Assembly (NCBI GenBank): GCA_016795485.1
Contig: JAEUHM010000041.1
Location: 434,001 to 498,000, forward strand
From: Verrucomicrobiaceae bacterium
GTDB lineage: Bacteria > Verrucomicrobiota > Verrucomicrobiia > Verrucomicrobiales > Verrucomicrobiaceae
Direction of reading: 5' to 3'
Length of the DNA stretch: 64,000 bases
Shown in pieces: positions 27,135-35,570 of this stretch. How positions within the stretch are numbered: the first letter of the stretch is position 1; the number at the start of each line of letters is the position of its first letter. The notes below the pieces were generated by a model. The model had not been told where the DNA came from and made no database searches. It saw only the letters and a program-made list of their open reading frames with translations. Position numbers and translations under genes: made by a program.

Positions 27135-27911
27135 TCACTTCTTCACCGGCACCACAGGTCCGGTGCCCTGTGGGCGACTCGTGCGCGGTTTTTCGATCTT
27201 CGTGGCGGTGGAGAGCTTCCCAGCCTCAAACGGCACCATCGCAGCCTCGGGCAGCACTTTGAGCTTCAGCTCTTTGATTTCGACGCGGTTGGGGTTGCCT
27301 TTGTGGAGCTGGATGGCGAGTAGGCCTTCCAGCGTGCGTTTGTCGGCGTGGTGGTCGATGAGTTCGGAGGTGGGCTGGCCGTTGATGAAGTGCTGGAGGC
27401 GGTTTCCCTGCGCGATGATGACATACTCGTTCCACTGGCTCACATCGACCTTCACCGGCGCGTGCTCGCTGAGCTGCCAGAGGGTGCCATCGGGGTCGAG
27501 GAGGACGTTTTTGCCGTTCAGGCCGAAGATGCCGCGACCACGCTCCTCATACGTCATGCCGGTGTGCTCGATGGCGGGATGGATGTCGCACTGGTAGCCG
27601 GTGATGACCCACGGGGCCACGTCCTTCAGCTCGCGGCTGCGATACTGGATGCCGCTGTTGTTGTCGCCGATGACGCAGACGGTGGCACGCAGTTCAAAAT
27701 CCTTCACCGTGCCGCCGCGCCAGATGAGGAAGCTGTTGTTCGCCATGGCCTCCGGCGATGGGTTGGTGCCGATGACGATGCCGTTTTCCACCTTCCAGAG
27801 CTTCGGATCGCCGTCCCAGCCGGTGAGGTCTTTGCCATTGAAGAGAGACGTGAAGCCATCCTGGGCGAATGACGAGGCAAAAAGCAGAAGAAGAAAAGCA
27901 AATGCGCGCAT
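27135..27911 (-). CDS. Secreted DUF1080 (3-keto-disaccharide hydrolase) protein
   Basis: 258 aa. A signal peptide (MRAFAFLLLLFASSFAQ) is followed by the DUF1080 core: FTSLFNGKDLTGWDGDPKLW, VENGIVIGTNP, FELRATVCVIGDNNSGIQYR, GYQCDIHPAIEHTGMTYEER, QWNEYVIIAQGNRLQHFING and GLLAIQLHKGNPNRVEIKEL. Members act on 3-keto-glycosides outside the cytoplasm. GC-rich like the sulfatase and LamG-like genes; the codons for the end of its signal peptide are shared with the gene at 33724-34470. The C-terminus ends in a Pro/Lys tail. Confidence 0.9.
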   Translation of the reverse strand: MRAFAFLLLLFASSFAQDGFTSLFNGKDLTGWDGDPKLWKVENGIVIGTNPSPEAMANNSFLIWRGGTVKDFELRATVCVIGDNNSGIQYRSRELKDVAPWVITGYQCDIHPAIEHTGMTYEERGRGIFGLNGKNVLLDPDGTLWQLSEHAPVKVDVSQWNEYVIIAQGNRLQHFINGQPTSELIDHHADKRTLEGLLAIQLHKGNPNRVEIKELKLKVLPEAAMVPFEAGKLSTATKIEKPRTSRPQGTGPVVPVKK

Positions 27912-28003
27912 AAACAGTGTGCGGATCGGTCTGCTGGGCCGCTGAGTGTAGCAACCACTTTCTGATCGCTGGACGCGGCTGAGTCACTCGCTAGCCTCGG
28001 GAA

Positions 28004-28795
28004 ATGGAACAAGATTGGAACAACAAAGTCGTCGTTGTCACGGGAGGTGGCGGCGGAATGGGACAGGCCGCAGCATACCGGTTTGCCAAGGCCGGTGCGC
28101 GCACCTTTGTGTTCGGCAGAACGATGGATTCACTGCAAGAAACGGCTGCACTATCGCCAAACATCACGCCCGTTGCTTGCGATGTGGCCGACACGAAGAG
28201 TGTCGCTGCTGCTATGAAAACAGTTCTCCACCGTGGAGTACCTTTTGCTCTGATTCATACGGCAGGAATCAACACCCCTGACCGTTTTATGGCGCACGCT
28301 GACCCCACTCGAATCATTTCTGAGGAAAGCTGGCGCAAGGTGATGGAAATCAATGTCCTTGGCGTGGCAAACATGATCCAGGCTGTCTCCAAGCCGATGG
28401 CTGAGAGCGGTGGTGGGCGGATTGTCGTCGTCTCGTCAACTGCAGGCCACGGCTATGACTCTTACGCAGGCGTGCCTTACACAGCGAGCAAGTGGGCCGT
28501 GCATGGCATGCTATTCACAGCTCGAATGCAGCTCAATGCCCTCGGTGTCGTGCTCTCCGAGTATGCGCCAGGAGAAGCGAATACACCGTTGGTTCAAAAA
28601 CGCCCCGTGCAGCCATCTCTCAAGCACCGTGAAGCGATGATCAGCACAGAGGACTGTGCTGAAGCACTGTATTTCATCGCCAGCCAACCCCACAGCATGA
28701 GCGTCATCCAACTTCCGGTGTATCAACCCTTCGGTGGAATGCCCCCACAGATCACCCTTCCATGGCTGGATGCGTTCGACATCACGCAAAAGTGA
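28004..28795 (+). CDS. Short-chain dehydrogenase/reductase
   Basis: 263 aa. VVVVTGGGGGMGQAAAYRFA is the nucleotide-binding motif; VVSSTAGHGYDS carries the catalytic Ser and YTASKWAVHGML the Tyr/Lys pair. Typical classical SDR length. It is flanked by genes for secreted carbohydrate-active enzymes, which suggests a sugar or polyol substrate (inference). Divergent from the DUF1080 gene and convergent with the SASA/GDSL fusion gene, 3 bases apart. Confidence 0.87.
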   Translation: MEQDWNNKVVVVTGGGGGMGQAAAYRFAKAGARTFVFGRTMDSLQETAALSPNITPVACDVADTKSVAAAMKTVLHRGVPFALIHTAGINTPDRFMAHADPTRIISEESWRKVMEINVLGVANMIQAVSKPMAESGGGRIVVVSSTAGHGYDSYAGVPYTASKWAVHGMLFTARMQLNALGVVLSEYAPGEANTPLVQKRPVQPSLKHREAMISTEDCAEALYFIASQPHSMSVIQLPVYQPFGGMPPQITLPWLDAFDITQK

Positions 28796-28808
28796 TTGTC
28801 ACTTGTTG
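28787..28808. terminator. Possible bidirectional hairpin at convergent gene ends
   Basis: The junction contains AAGTGA-TTG-TCACTT with flanking CAA/TTG pairing and one bulge, overlapping both stop codons. It is AT-rich with no strong T-tract, so termination activity is uncertain. Confidence 0.3.
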
Positions 28809-30439
28809 AGCTCGGCCTCTATGGCCTTTGCAACGACTCCCCCAAGGAAGTCATAGCCCTGAGCGGTGAAGTGCACGTCGTCAGGGTTCTGCATCTCTTT
28901 AAGATGCGGAGTGATGGCAGCAAAGAGATCGTCTACGGGAATCTGATGCCGCTGCATCACGGGCAAAGCAGCTGCATTGCGCTCAATGATGGGTGCAGAC
29001 TTGTATTTGCCGTCGGTCGTGTCGGGACATGGCGTGCTCGTTGCCCAAACTAGCCGATCAGTCGCTTTCTTCATTCGCTCGATGAGTTGCTCTAGGCGTT
29101 GCTGATACTCAGCCACCGGGGTGTTTCGGTCGTGGATGCCGAAGTTGAAGTGAATCAGGTCCCACTTTCCAGTTCCAAGCCAAACATCCATGTTTTTGAT
29201 GCCGCTTGCCGTAGGGCCGCAGTTTGCAGGTGCACGATGAACATTCGCCTTGCCAGATAGCAGCTTGCGAACGGCTTGAGTGTAACCGCGCGACACTGAA
29301 TCACCAATCAGCAACACTCGTGGCAGTTTGGGATCGTCTTGCACAAAGTCCCAGGCACTGGAACGGCCAGACACCTTCTCGCGTTTATGAATAGGCAGGT
29401 AGAAGCCGCCGAGTTGGTCTTGAAGCACACGTTCCCACGCCTGTTGATCCGGCGGAAGCTTCCCGACCAAGTCCTGATACCTTTTCTCGAGTTCAGCATC
29501 GGCCTTTGCTTTCTGGGCCGCTGCTTCGGTGGCGTTGGTGGGTTCTCCTTTCGGCACAGCTTTGAAATGGAGTAGAGCTTGCGCATAGCGTTTGCCAACT
29601 TCCAAGGTTCCCTTTGCCGTGAAATGCGTGTGGCTTGGCCCCAAAGTCTCTGCTCCAGTCGTGTCCACATACTCAGTGAGCGCATCTTTTGCCGCCACCG
29701 CTTTCTGAGCAGCGATCACAACTGGCATGTTCGGGTTCTTGTCATTACCGAACCGCACATTCACGCCAATCAGAGCAATCAGCTCTGGGGAGGATAAATC
29801 TCTCCGCAGTTTTCCTAACATGTAACTAAGGTTCTTCTCATAAAGAGGAGCAAAAGCTGCCGTGGCGTCACTTTCCCCCTGCACCCAAACCAGCGCACGT
29901 GGCTTCAGTTCGATATTCTTTGCCATTGCGGCTGCCATTGCGTCCATGACCTCCTTCACAAGGGCTCGATAACACGAACCACCTATGCCGGGATCATCTG
30001 GATTCCAGTCTTGAGCCACGGCCGTCCCACTGAAGGCTGCTTTGACGATGGCTAATGGCTTGCCCTCTCTGGCCTTCAGTTCGCGCGCCAGCCCTATCTC
30101 TGGACCAAAGCCGCCTTCGTTCCTGGCAAAGTTACCGTACTGACGCGGAGATGCTTTCTTCTCTTCCGGCGTCTTCATGATCATGGGTGAACCCTTGGGC
30201 TGTGGTTGCAGAGTCTGCCATGCACCGCCACTGGTCACATCGTGCACATCGGGTGGCGGATCGCCCACCTTCCACCAGAACAGCACCTCTTTGTCAGCTG
30301 GATCAGTTGGCATCTCTGAAGCGTAAGCATCAAAACCAACAGCGTTGGACTGCCCACCAACAATGATGAGATCGCGAGTTTCAGCTCGCAGAGACGACGT
30401 TAGCAGAAGAACACAAAAAAAGAGCCGGGGCATGATCAT
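28799..30439 (-). CDS. Secreted SASA (sialate O-acetylesterase-like) plus SGNH/GDSL hydrolase fusion
   Basis: 546 aa with a signal peptide; ATG at 30439 or 30433. Two esterase domains are joined. The first has LIIVGGQSNAVGF (nucleophile) and GPSHTHFTAKG (His). The second, from about residue 365, has VLLIGDSVSRGYTQ (GDS nucleophile), HFNFGIHD and NPDDVHFTAQGYDFL (Asp/His). Each half keeps its own catalytic set, so the protein could remove two kinds of acyl substituents or attack two sites on a polysaccharide. Divergent from the hydrolase gene at 30511. Confidence 0.88.
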   Translation of the reverse strand: MIMPRLFFCVLLLTSSLRAETRDLIIVGGQSNAVGFDAYASEMPTDPADKEVLFWWKVGDPPPDVHDVTSGGAWQTLQPQPKGSPMIMKTPEEKKASPRQYGNFARNEGGFGPEIGLARELKAREGKPLAIVKAAFSGTAVAQDWNPDDPGIGGSCYRALVKEVMDAMAAAMAKNIELKPRALVWVQGESDATAAFAPLYEKNLSYMLGKLRRDLSSPELIALIGVNVRFGNDKNPNMPVVIAAQKAVAAKDALTEYVDTTGAETLGPSHTHFTAKGTLEVGKRYAQALLHFKAVPKGEPTNATEAAAQKAKADAELEKRYQDLVGKLPPDQQAWERVLQDQLGGFYLPIHKREKVSGRSSAWDFVQDDPKLPRVLLIGDSVSRGYTQAVRKLLSGKANVHRAPANCGPTASGIKNMDVWLGTGKWDLIHFNFGIHDRNTPVAEYQQRLEQLIERMKKATDRLVWATSTPCPDTTDGKYKSAPIIERNAAALPVMQRHQIPVDDLFAAITPHLKEMQNPDDVHFTAQGYDFLGGVVAKAIEAELNK

Positions 30440-30510
30440 AAAGCAATGGAACGTGGTTTGAGCCTTGTTGCGTGCAACATATCCCGCTCGATTTCTGTTT
30501 CACTCCTCCC

Positions 30511-31830
30511 ATGCGACATCTTTCGATTCTCTTCTTCGCTCTTATCTCAGCCGCCTATGCCCAGAAGGCACCGTATGACGTGTTTCCTGAAGCCAAGCCT
30601 CCTTATTATCGAGTGCGCTATGAGGCATCGACCCAGCAAGGCGGGCTCATTTTCCCTGTGAACTACACCATCTGGGTTCCAGCGGGAGTGGAGAAGTTGC
30701 GCGGTGTCATCGTGCATCAGCACGGGTGCGGAGAGGGTTCTTGCAAGTCGGGGCTCACCGGGGCCTTCGATCTTCACTGGCAAGCCCTAGCAAAAAAGCA
30801 CGACTGCGCCCTGCTGGCCCCAGCCTATGAAATGAAGGAGAAAGAGGAATGCCAAATGTGGTGCGATCCACGCAATGGCTCAGCTGAGGCATTCAAGCAA
30901 TGCCTTGTCGATCTTGGCAAGCAAAGTGGTCACCCAGAGTTATCGCAGATCCCTTGGGCACTTTGGGGTCACAGCGGTGGAGGTCACTGGGCCGGCGGCA
31001 TGGTTTTGACTCATCCCGAGCGTGTAGCTGCCGCTTGGCTGCGTTCAGGCGTGCCACTGCTGACAACCAATCCAGACCGCTCGACGATCAAAACCCATAC
31101 GATCCCAGACGCCGCTCTCAGCGTGCCCATCATGTGCAATCCTGGAACAAAGGAAGGCGTCACCGTCAAAGAAGGTCGTTTTGCTGGTGTTTGGCCATCC
31201 AACGAAGCTTTCTTCACTGCCATGCGTGCTAAAGGAGCACTCGTCGGAGTTGCCGTAGACCCACTGACAGCTCACGAATGCGGAAATCAGCGCTACATGG
31301 CGATTGCGTGGCTGGATGCATGCCTAGCGGCGCGCCTGCCAAACGAGTCGGGCGGAAAACTCAAAGCAATGGACCCGAAGAAAGCATGGTTGGCTCCTCT
31401 TCTCGGCACTGCGGCAACGGCTTACTCTGAATACAAAGGCGATGCTAACAAAGCGGTTTGGTTGCCTGATGAAAAGACCGCGAAAGCCTGGATGCACTAT
31501 GTCAAAGACACCGCTGTGCCCGACGTAACACCGCCGCCCGCGCCAACCAACCTCGTGGTCATGGGAAACAAGCTGGAGTGGAGTGCAGAGGCAGACCTTG
31601 AGAGTGGTATCGCGCACTTCATCATCGAGCGTGACGGAGAACAGATCGCCACGGTTCCAGATCAGGCAAAGAACCCGTTTGGACGTCCCATCTTTCAGGG
31701 ATTGCAGTACAGCGACACGCCCAACAATCCTTTGGTGTCTATGAACTTCGTAGACGCCAAAGCCAAGGCAGGAACCAGCCACAAGTATCGCGTAATCAGC
31801 GTGAACACTGTGGGTCTGAAGTCGCACTGA
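30511..31830 (+). CDS. Secreted alpha/beta-hydrolase with C-terminal fibronectin-III-like domain
   Basis: 439 aa from the ATG at 30511 (signal peptide [18 protein letters not shown]). The hydrolase core shows [13 protein letters not shown] (oxyanion region), [13 protein letters not shown] (nucleophilic Ser) and [13 protein letters not shown] (likely catalytic His). From about residue 345, [20 protein letters not shown] and [14 protein letters not shown] look like an FN3-type beta domain. Probably an extracellular esterase for decorated polysaccharides; the substrate is unknown. Followed after 19 bases by the GH43-like gene on the same strand. Confidence 0.78.
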   Translation: MRHLSILFFALISAAYAQKAPYDVFPEAKPPYYRVRYEASTQQGGLIFPVNYTIWVPAGVEKLRGVIVHQHGCGEGSCKSGLTGAFDLHWQALAKKHDCALLAPAYEMKEKEECQMWCDPRNGSAEAFKQCLVDLGKQSGHPELSQIPWALWGHSGGGHWAGGMVLTHPERVAAAWLRSGVPLLTTNPDRSTIKTHTIPDAALSVPIMCNPGTKEGVTVKEGRFAGVWPSNEAFFTAMRAKGALVGVAVDPLTAHECGNQRYMAIAWLDACLAARLPNESGGKLKAMDPKKAWLAPLLGTAATAYSEYKGDANKAVWLPDEKTAKAWMHYVKDTAVPDVTPPPAPTNLVVMGNKLEWSAEADLESGIAHFIIERDGEQIATVPDQAKNPFGRPIFQGLQYSDTPNNPLVSMNFVDAKAKAGTSHKYRVISVNTVGLKSH

Positions 31831-31849
31831 GTTATGAGGGGAATCCATC

Positions 31850-33721
31850 ATGCACCGCTTTTTGGTTAGCACTCTGCTGCTCACTTCACCGCTACTCGCT
31901 GAGAAACTGCTCGTGCTCGATTCGCGAGTGATCGAGAGTGTTGAGAATGCCCAACTGCGACCCGGAACAGTCATTAAGCATGACGGGAATCCTCTCTTTC
32001 AAGCGGACAAACCTTGGGAGAACTCACTGAACAATCTTTATCCGAATGTCATCTGGGATGATCAGGAAAAGATCTTCAAGATGTGGTACAAATGCGTGCT
32101 CGCGGACAAGGAAGCAATCGCTCAGATGGACGGGCCAAGCACCGTCCACGATGTCGGCTGGTATCTGCTCTACGCGACCTCCAAGGATGGTCTCAAGTGG
32201 GAAAAGCCCAAGTTGGGGCTTCATGCCTTCGGAGGTACGAAAGCGACGAACATCGTAGCGCGAGATTGTCCAAATGTCGGCGTGTTCAAAGATCTCCATG
32301 ATGTAGATCCGACACGTCGATACAAAATGGTGAGTGACGTTGGGCTCGGTAAGCCGCAAGTGCGATTCTCACCAGATGGCATCCACTGGAGTGACGTCAT
32401 TGATGCTAAAGGGTTTGGGGCGCAGAACGGTGACACTCACAACAATGCCTTCTGGGATGAAGGCATCAGCAAATATGTCTGGTTCACCAAGCTTTATCTC
32501 GGTGAGCGGCTCGTAGCGCGGCTTGAGAGCGATGATTTCGTGCAGTGGAAGAACAATGGCCTCGTGCTGCGTTCCGGAGTAAACGAAGGACGCGGCAGTC
32601 AAACCTACTGCATGCCAGTGTTTCGTTACGCTGGTATCTATCTCGGTTACCTGATGATGTACCACGTCGGAAATGGGCGCACGGTAGACTGCGAGCTCGT
32701 CTGGAGCCCTGATGGCTTGAAGTGGCAACGAGTAGCTCCAGGTATTCCTTTGATTCCTCGTGGTCAGAAGGGGAGTTACGATAGCGAATGCATCTACGCC
32801 ATGGCTGGGCCACCGATCGTTCGAGATGGGCGGCACCTCATTTTCTACGGTGGCGATGATTTTCCCCACACGGGTTGGAAGCGCCACTGTCTTCCATGCT
32901 TGGCAACTCTACGAGAGGACGGATTTGCTGGATTCGAGCCAGTTAGCCAAAGCAAGCCCGCTAAACTGACCACCCGATTGCTCCGCGTCACAAAAGAGCC
33001 TTTTCGAGTCATCGCTGATGATGACAAAGTGCAAGTCACCGCGACAGATGAAGCTGGGCTTCCGGTAGAACAGACATCGTGGGCAGGCAAAGTCGTTCGT
33101 TTTCACCTCGTGATCCCAAGTGGCAAAATCTACGGCCTTGAAGGAGTGGAACTGATTAACAAAAACCTGCCAGTCGAACTCAATCCACTGAAGAGCGCTG
33201 ACTGGAAACCGCAGCCCGTGAAATCGTATACGTTCAGCTTCGACACGAGTGAGCAGTTCTGGAAGGGAGTGGATGCAGCAACTGCACACGATGGCATTCT
33301 CACCGTGTCTCGCAGCGGACGGAACCTGCCCATTGCCTATTCATCGGTCAAACCTAGCGAATCCCCGATCGTTGGTGATTGGACCAAAGTCGTCGGTGGT
33401 CGTGGAGCACGGATTTCTTGCCGAATACGCAGCAGAGTCGCAGGTGGTCGCGCGATGGTTGAGATCTTTGCTAATGACGTTGGTGCTTGGCAGTATGAAA
33501 CCGATGATTCATTCAACACCGACTGGCAGGAGATCTCCGCCACGCTCAGGTACGATTGGAGTGATGAAGAAGCTCAGTCCGCAGGATGGAAAAGAGCAGC
33601 CAATGGCTTCTCCTGGCGTGAAACGATCCAGAACATCGGAAAGCTCGTGGTGGTCCCAAGCGCTGCGGGCGCACAGTCGAGTTTCGACCTCGATGACGTG
33701 CGCGTGCAAGGCCTTGAGTAG
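31850..33721 (+). CDS. Secreted GH43/GH32-like five-bladed propeller glycosidase-family protein
   Basis: 623 aa. A signal peptide (MHRFLVSTLLLTSPLLAE) is followed by repeated propeller segments: IWDDQEKIFKMWYKC, YLLYATSKDGLKWEKPKLG, RFSPDGIHWSDVIDAKG, LVWSPDGLKWQRVAPG and IVRDGRHLIFYGGDDF. The S.DG..W pattern is typical of GH32/GH43/GH117-type folds. Clear catalytic acid residues cannot be assigned by eye. The C-terminal part (from about 480) is a beta-rich accessory domain (GARISCRIRSRVAGGRAMVEIFAN). Likely co-transcribed with the upstream hydrolase (19-base gap). Confidence 0.75.
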   Translation: MHRFLVSTLLLTSPLLAEKLLVLDSRVIESVENAQLRPGTVIKHDGNPLFQADKPWENSLNNLYPNVIWDDQEKIFKMWYKCVLADKEAIAQMDGPSTVHDVGWYLLYATSKDGLKWEKPKLGLHAFGGTKATNIVARDCPNVGVFKDLHDVDPTRRYKMVSDVGLGKPQVRFSPDGIHWSDVIDAKGFGAQNGDTHNNAFWDEGISKYVWFTKLYLGERLVARLESDDFVQWKNNGLVLRSGVNEGRGSQTYCMPVFRYAGIYLGYLMMYHVGNGRTVDCELVWSPDGLKWQRVAPGIPLIPRGQKGSYDSECIYAMAGPPIVRDGRHLIFYGGDDFPHTGWKRHCLPCLATLREDGFAGFEPVSQSKPAKLTTRLLRVTKEPFRVIADDDKVQVTATDEAGLPVEQTSWAGKVVRFHLVIPSGKIYGLEGVELINKNLPVELNPLKSADWKPQPVKSYTFSFDTSEQFWKGVDAATAHDGILTVSRSGRNLPIAYSSVKPSESPIVGDWTKVVGGRGARISCRIRSRVAGGRAMVEIFANDVGAWQYETDDSFNTDWQEISATLRYDWSDEEAQSAGWKRAANGFSWRETIQNIGKLVVVPSAAGAQSSFDLDDVRVQGLE

Positions 33722-33723
33722 TT

Positions 33724-34470
33724 TCACCGGATCTTCCAGATCTTCACGTCGTCGATCCAGACGGTGTTGGGGATCAAGAAGCTGAACCAGCGCTTCATCG
33801 GGTGTGCAAAACCCTCCGAGCGGTGTTTGGCGATGAGTTTGCCGTCGAGCGTGATACGCATCTCATCGCCCACCGTGAGCAAAATGAGCTCATGCCACTC
33901 CGTGTCGGCCTTGAAGGGCACGTTGACGCTTTTTGTCTTCAGCAGCGCTTCGAGGTCGGCGGGGATTTTTTGCTTCTTCGCGGCCGCTTCCTCACGGCGA
34001 CGACGGATTTCGAGGTTCATGACGCCGGTTTTGTGATCCACCAGCGTCACACTGCTCTGGCTGAGGATGCCGTAGCACAAATGCCCCGCCCAGATGCCCT
34101 TCGTCTCGCGGTCCACAAAACCGAGCTGCAAGGACTCGCCCTTGCTCAGCCCCGGAAACCGGAACCGCACCACCGCGCCGCCATCCGTGAACCCCGCCTC
34201 ATGATGAATGTGCGCCGAATGCTTCGCGGCCTCCGACGCGCTCGCCACCTTCAGGATCCCGCCATCCAGATCCGCCATCTTCACGTCCGGCACCCGGTCC
34301 GCCGTCGCGCTGTTCCACCCGTTGCCAATGGCCTTGGCGAGGTTGCCGTTTTCCTCACGCTCAAACGCATCATGAAAGACCAGGGTCGCGTTTTTCTCCA
34401 GCCACGCGGTGGAGTCTTGGGCGAATGACGAGTGCAAAATGGCGAATGACGAAAGGAGGAGGAGGCGCAT
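33724..34470 (-). CDS. Secreted LamG/DUF1080-like concanavalin-fold protein
   Basis: 248 aa from the ATG at 34470 with a signal peptide containing SSFAILHSSFAQ. The mature protein shows TLVFHDAFEREE, VVRFRFPGLSKGESLQLGF, DTEWHELILLTVGDEMRIT and IPNTVWIDDVKIWKIR, the strand pattern of LamG or DUF1080-like jelly rolls. No active site can be pointed out. It is GC-rich and convergent with the GH43-like gene (2-base gap). Its signal-peptide DNA contains a 12-base direct repeat (see the repeat entry). Confidence 0.7.
   Translation of the reverse strand: MRLLLLSSFAILHSSFAQDSTAWLEKNATLVFHDAFEREENGNLAKAIGNGWNSATADRVPDVKMADLDGGILKVASASEAAKHSAHIHHEAGFTDGGAVVRFRFPGLSKGESLQLGFVDRETKGIWAGHLCYGILSQSSVTLVDHKTGVMNLEIRRRREEAAAKKQKIPADLEALLKTKSVNVPFKADTEWHELILLTVGDEMRITLDGKLIAKHRSEGFAHPMKRWFSFLIPNTVWIDDVKIWKIR
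34418..34452. repeat. Direct repeat inside a signal-peptide coding segment
   Basis: GGCGAATGACGA occurs at 34420-34431 and again at 34441-34452, 21 bases apart and in frame, giving the repeated SSFA peptide on the minus strand. The 15 bases TGGGCGAATGACGAG (34418-34432) also occur at 27862-27876, in the signal peptide of an otherwise different gene. Confidence 0.7.
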
Positions 34471-34553
34471 GAGAGGGGTCCGTGTGGTAGAACGCGAGCT
34501 AGAAGTTGATTTGCTCTCGCTCAATTCGTAGAATTTCATGTGATTCACCAATA

Positions 34554-35429
34554 ATGAGCAGGAAATGGCCATTTTATCTTTTAACGGCCTTTGGAGCCAT
34601 CCTGCTGTGCGTGAATGTCCTGCCACCGCTTTCCATCGCAGGCTGTGCTATCACTCCTTCGCGCTTCATCGGCCAAGTTTTGGATCAACATGGTAATCCG
34701 GTTCCGCATGCGAAGATCGAGATCAGCCGACATCTGACGGTTCTGAGCTTTGACGGCAAGCGCACCTCTTTCGAGGCCGACGCCGAAGGCTGTTTCTCTT
34801 ACGTTGGCATCTTTGGCGCGGGTTTGTTTGTGTCGGCGTCCAAATCCGGTTACATGCCTTTGTTCAACGACAACGTGCCAAAAGGACTTCAAGAGTCTCA
34901 ACGCGCCTACTGGGGCGGTTACGAACACGTTTCTTCTCCTCGGAAACGCGAGATATTTCATCTCTTCAAGCCACCACCAGCCGAAGACCTCGTGTATGGA
35001 CGAGAGATGAGCTGCCGCATGGCAAAGGATGGCACGCCACTGACTTTGAATTTCGATGATCGTCATCAAATCGAAGTCCGCACCTGGACTGAAGATCCAT
35101 TATCCCCCAACGACCGATCTTACAACTGGCGTAGTAAGATCAAAGTTCTCGACGGTGGCATGCAGAAAAGAGCGAGTGAATTCTCGTTCGAGGCCCCGAC
35201 TGACGGCTACGCGAGCGATACCAAGATTGATATGCCGACGATGATTGATGGAAAGACCAACCCGAATTGGAACTCCCGGTTTGAACAGGATTTCTTTTTT
35301 CGTTTCACCGATGGTTGCTTCGGGCGTGCAACAATTGAGATCATATCGGGAGGTGATCATTTCCTCATCTTTGAGCCTTATCTGAATCCGAGGGCGGGAT
35401 CGAGGAACCTGTCCGTGACTCCAAAGTAG
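34554..35429 (+). CDS. Membrane-anchored or exported protein with carboxypeptidase-regulatory-like domain
   Basis: 291 aa from the ATG at 34554; one N-terminal hydrophobic helix (FYLLTAFGAILLCVNVLPPL). FIGQVLDQHGNPVPHAKIEI and EADAEGCFSYVGIFGAGLFVSASKSGY form a CarboxypepD_reg-like beta sandwich (about residues 35-110). The remaining 180 residues are of unknown family. The composition is nearer to that of the HNH gene than to the GC-rich neighbours. No function is assigned. Confidence 0.68.
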   Translation: MSRKWPFYLLTAFGAILLCVNVLPPLSIAGCAITPSRFIGQVLDQHGNPVPHAKIEISRHLTVLSFDGKRTSFEADAEGCFSYVGIFGAGLFVSASKSGYMPLFNDNVPKGLQESQRAYWGGYEHVSSPRKREIFHLFKPPPAEDLVYGREMSCRMAKDGTPLTLNFDDRHQIEVRTWTEDPLSPNDRSYNWRSKIKVLDGGMQKRASEFSFEAPTDGYASDTKIDMPTMIDGKTNPNWNSRFEQDFFFRFTDGCFGRATIEIISGGDHFLIFEPYLNPRAGSRNLSVTPK

Positions 35430-35570
35430 ACGGACTTGAGGACTTCAGCCCACGCCATGCACCGCGTGACGTGTCCTGCTGACGATTGCGACGGCATTGC
35501 TCCAGCGCTTGCTGGGTTGTGAATCGGCGTTGGCCAGAAGGTGCTGTCATGGTTGAAAGGATCGATAAAG

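Noticed and set aside
33802-34428. 208-codon plus-strand frame opposite the LamG-like gene
   Set aside because: Antisense shadow in GC-rich DNA; no start context or family motif.
35430-35570. Small gene in the gap between the CarboxypepD-like and GH-like genes
   Set aside because: Short open frames exist on both strands but none has a start site, family motif or codon bias.
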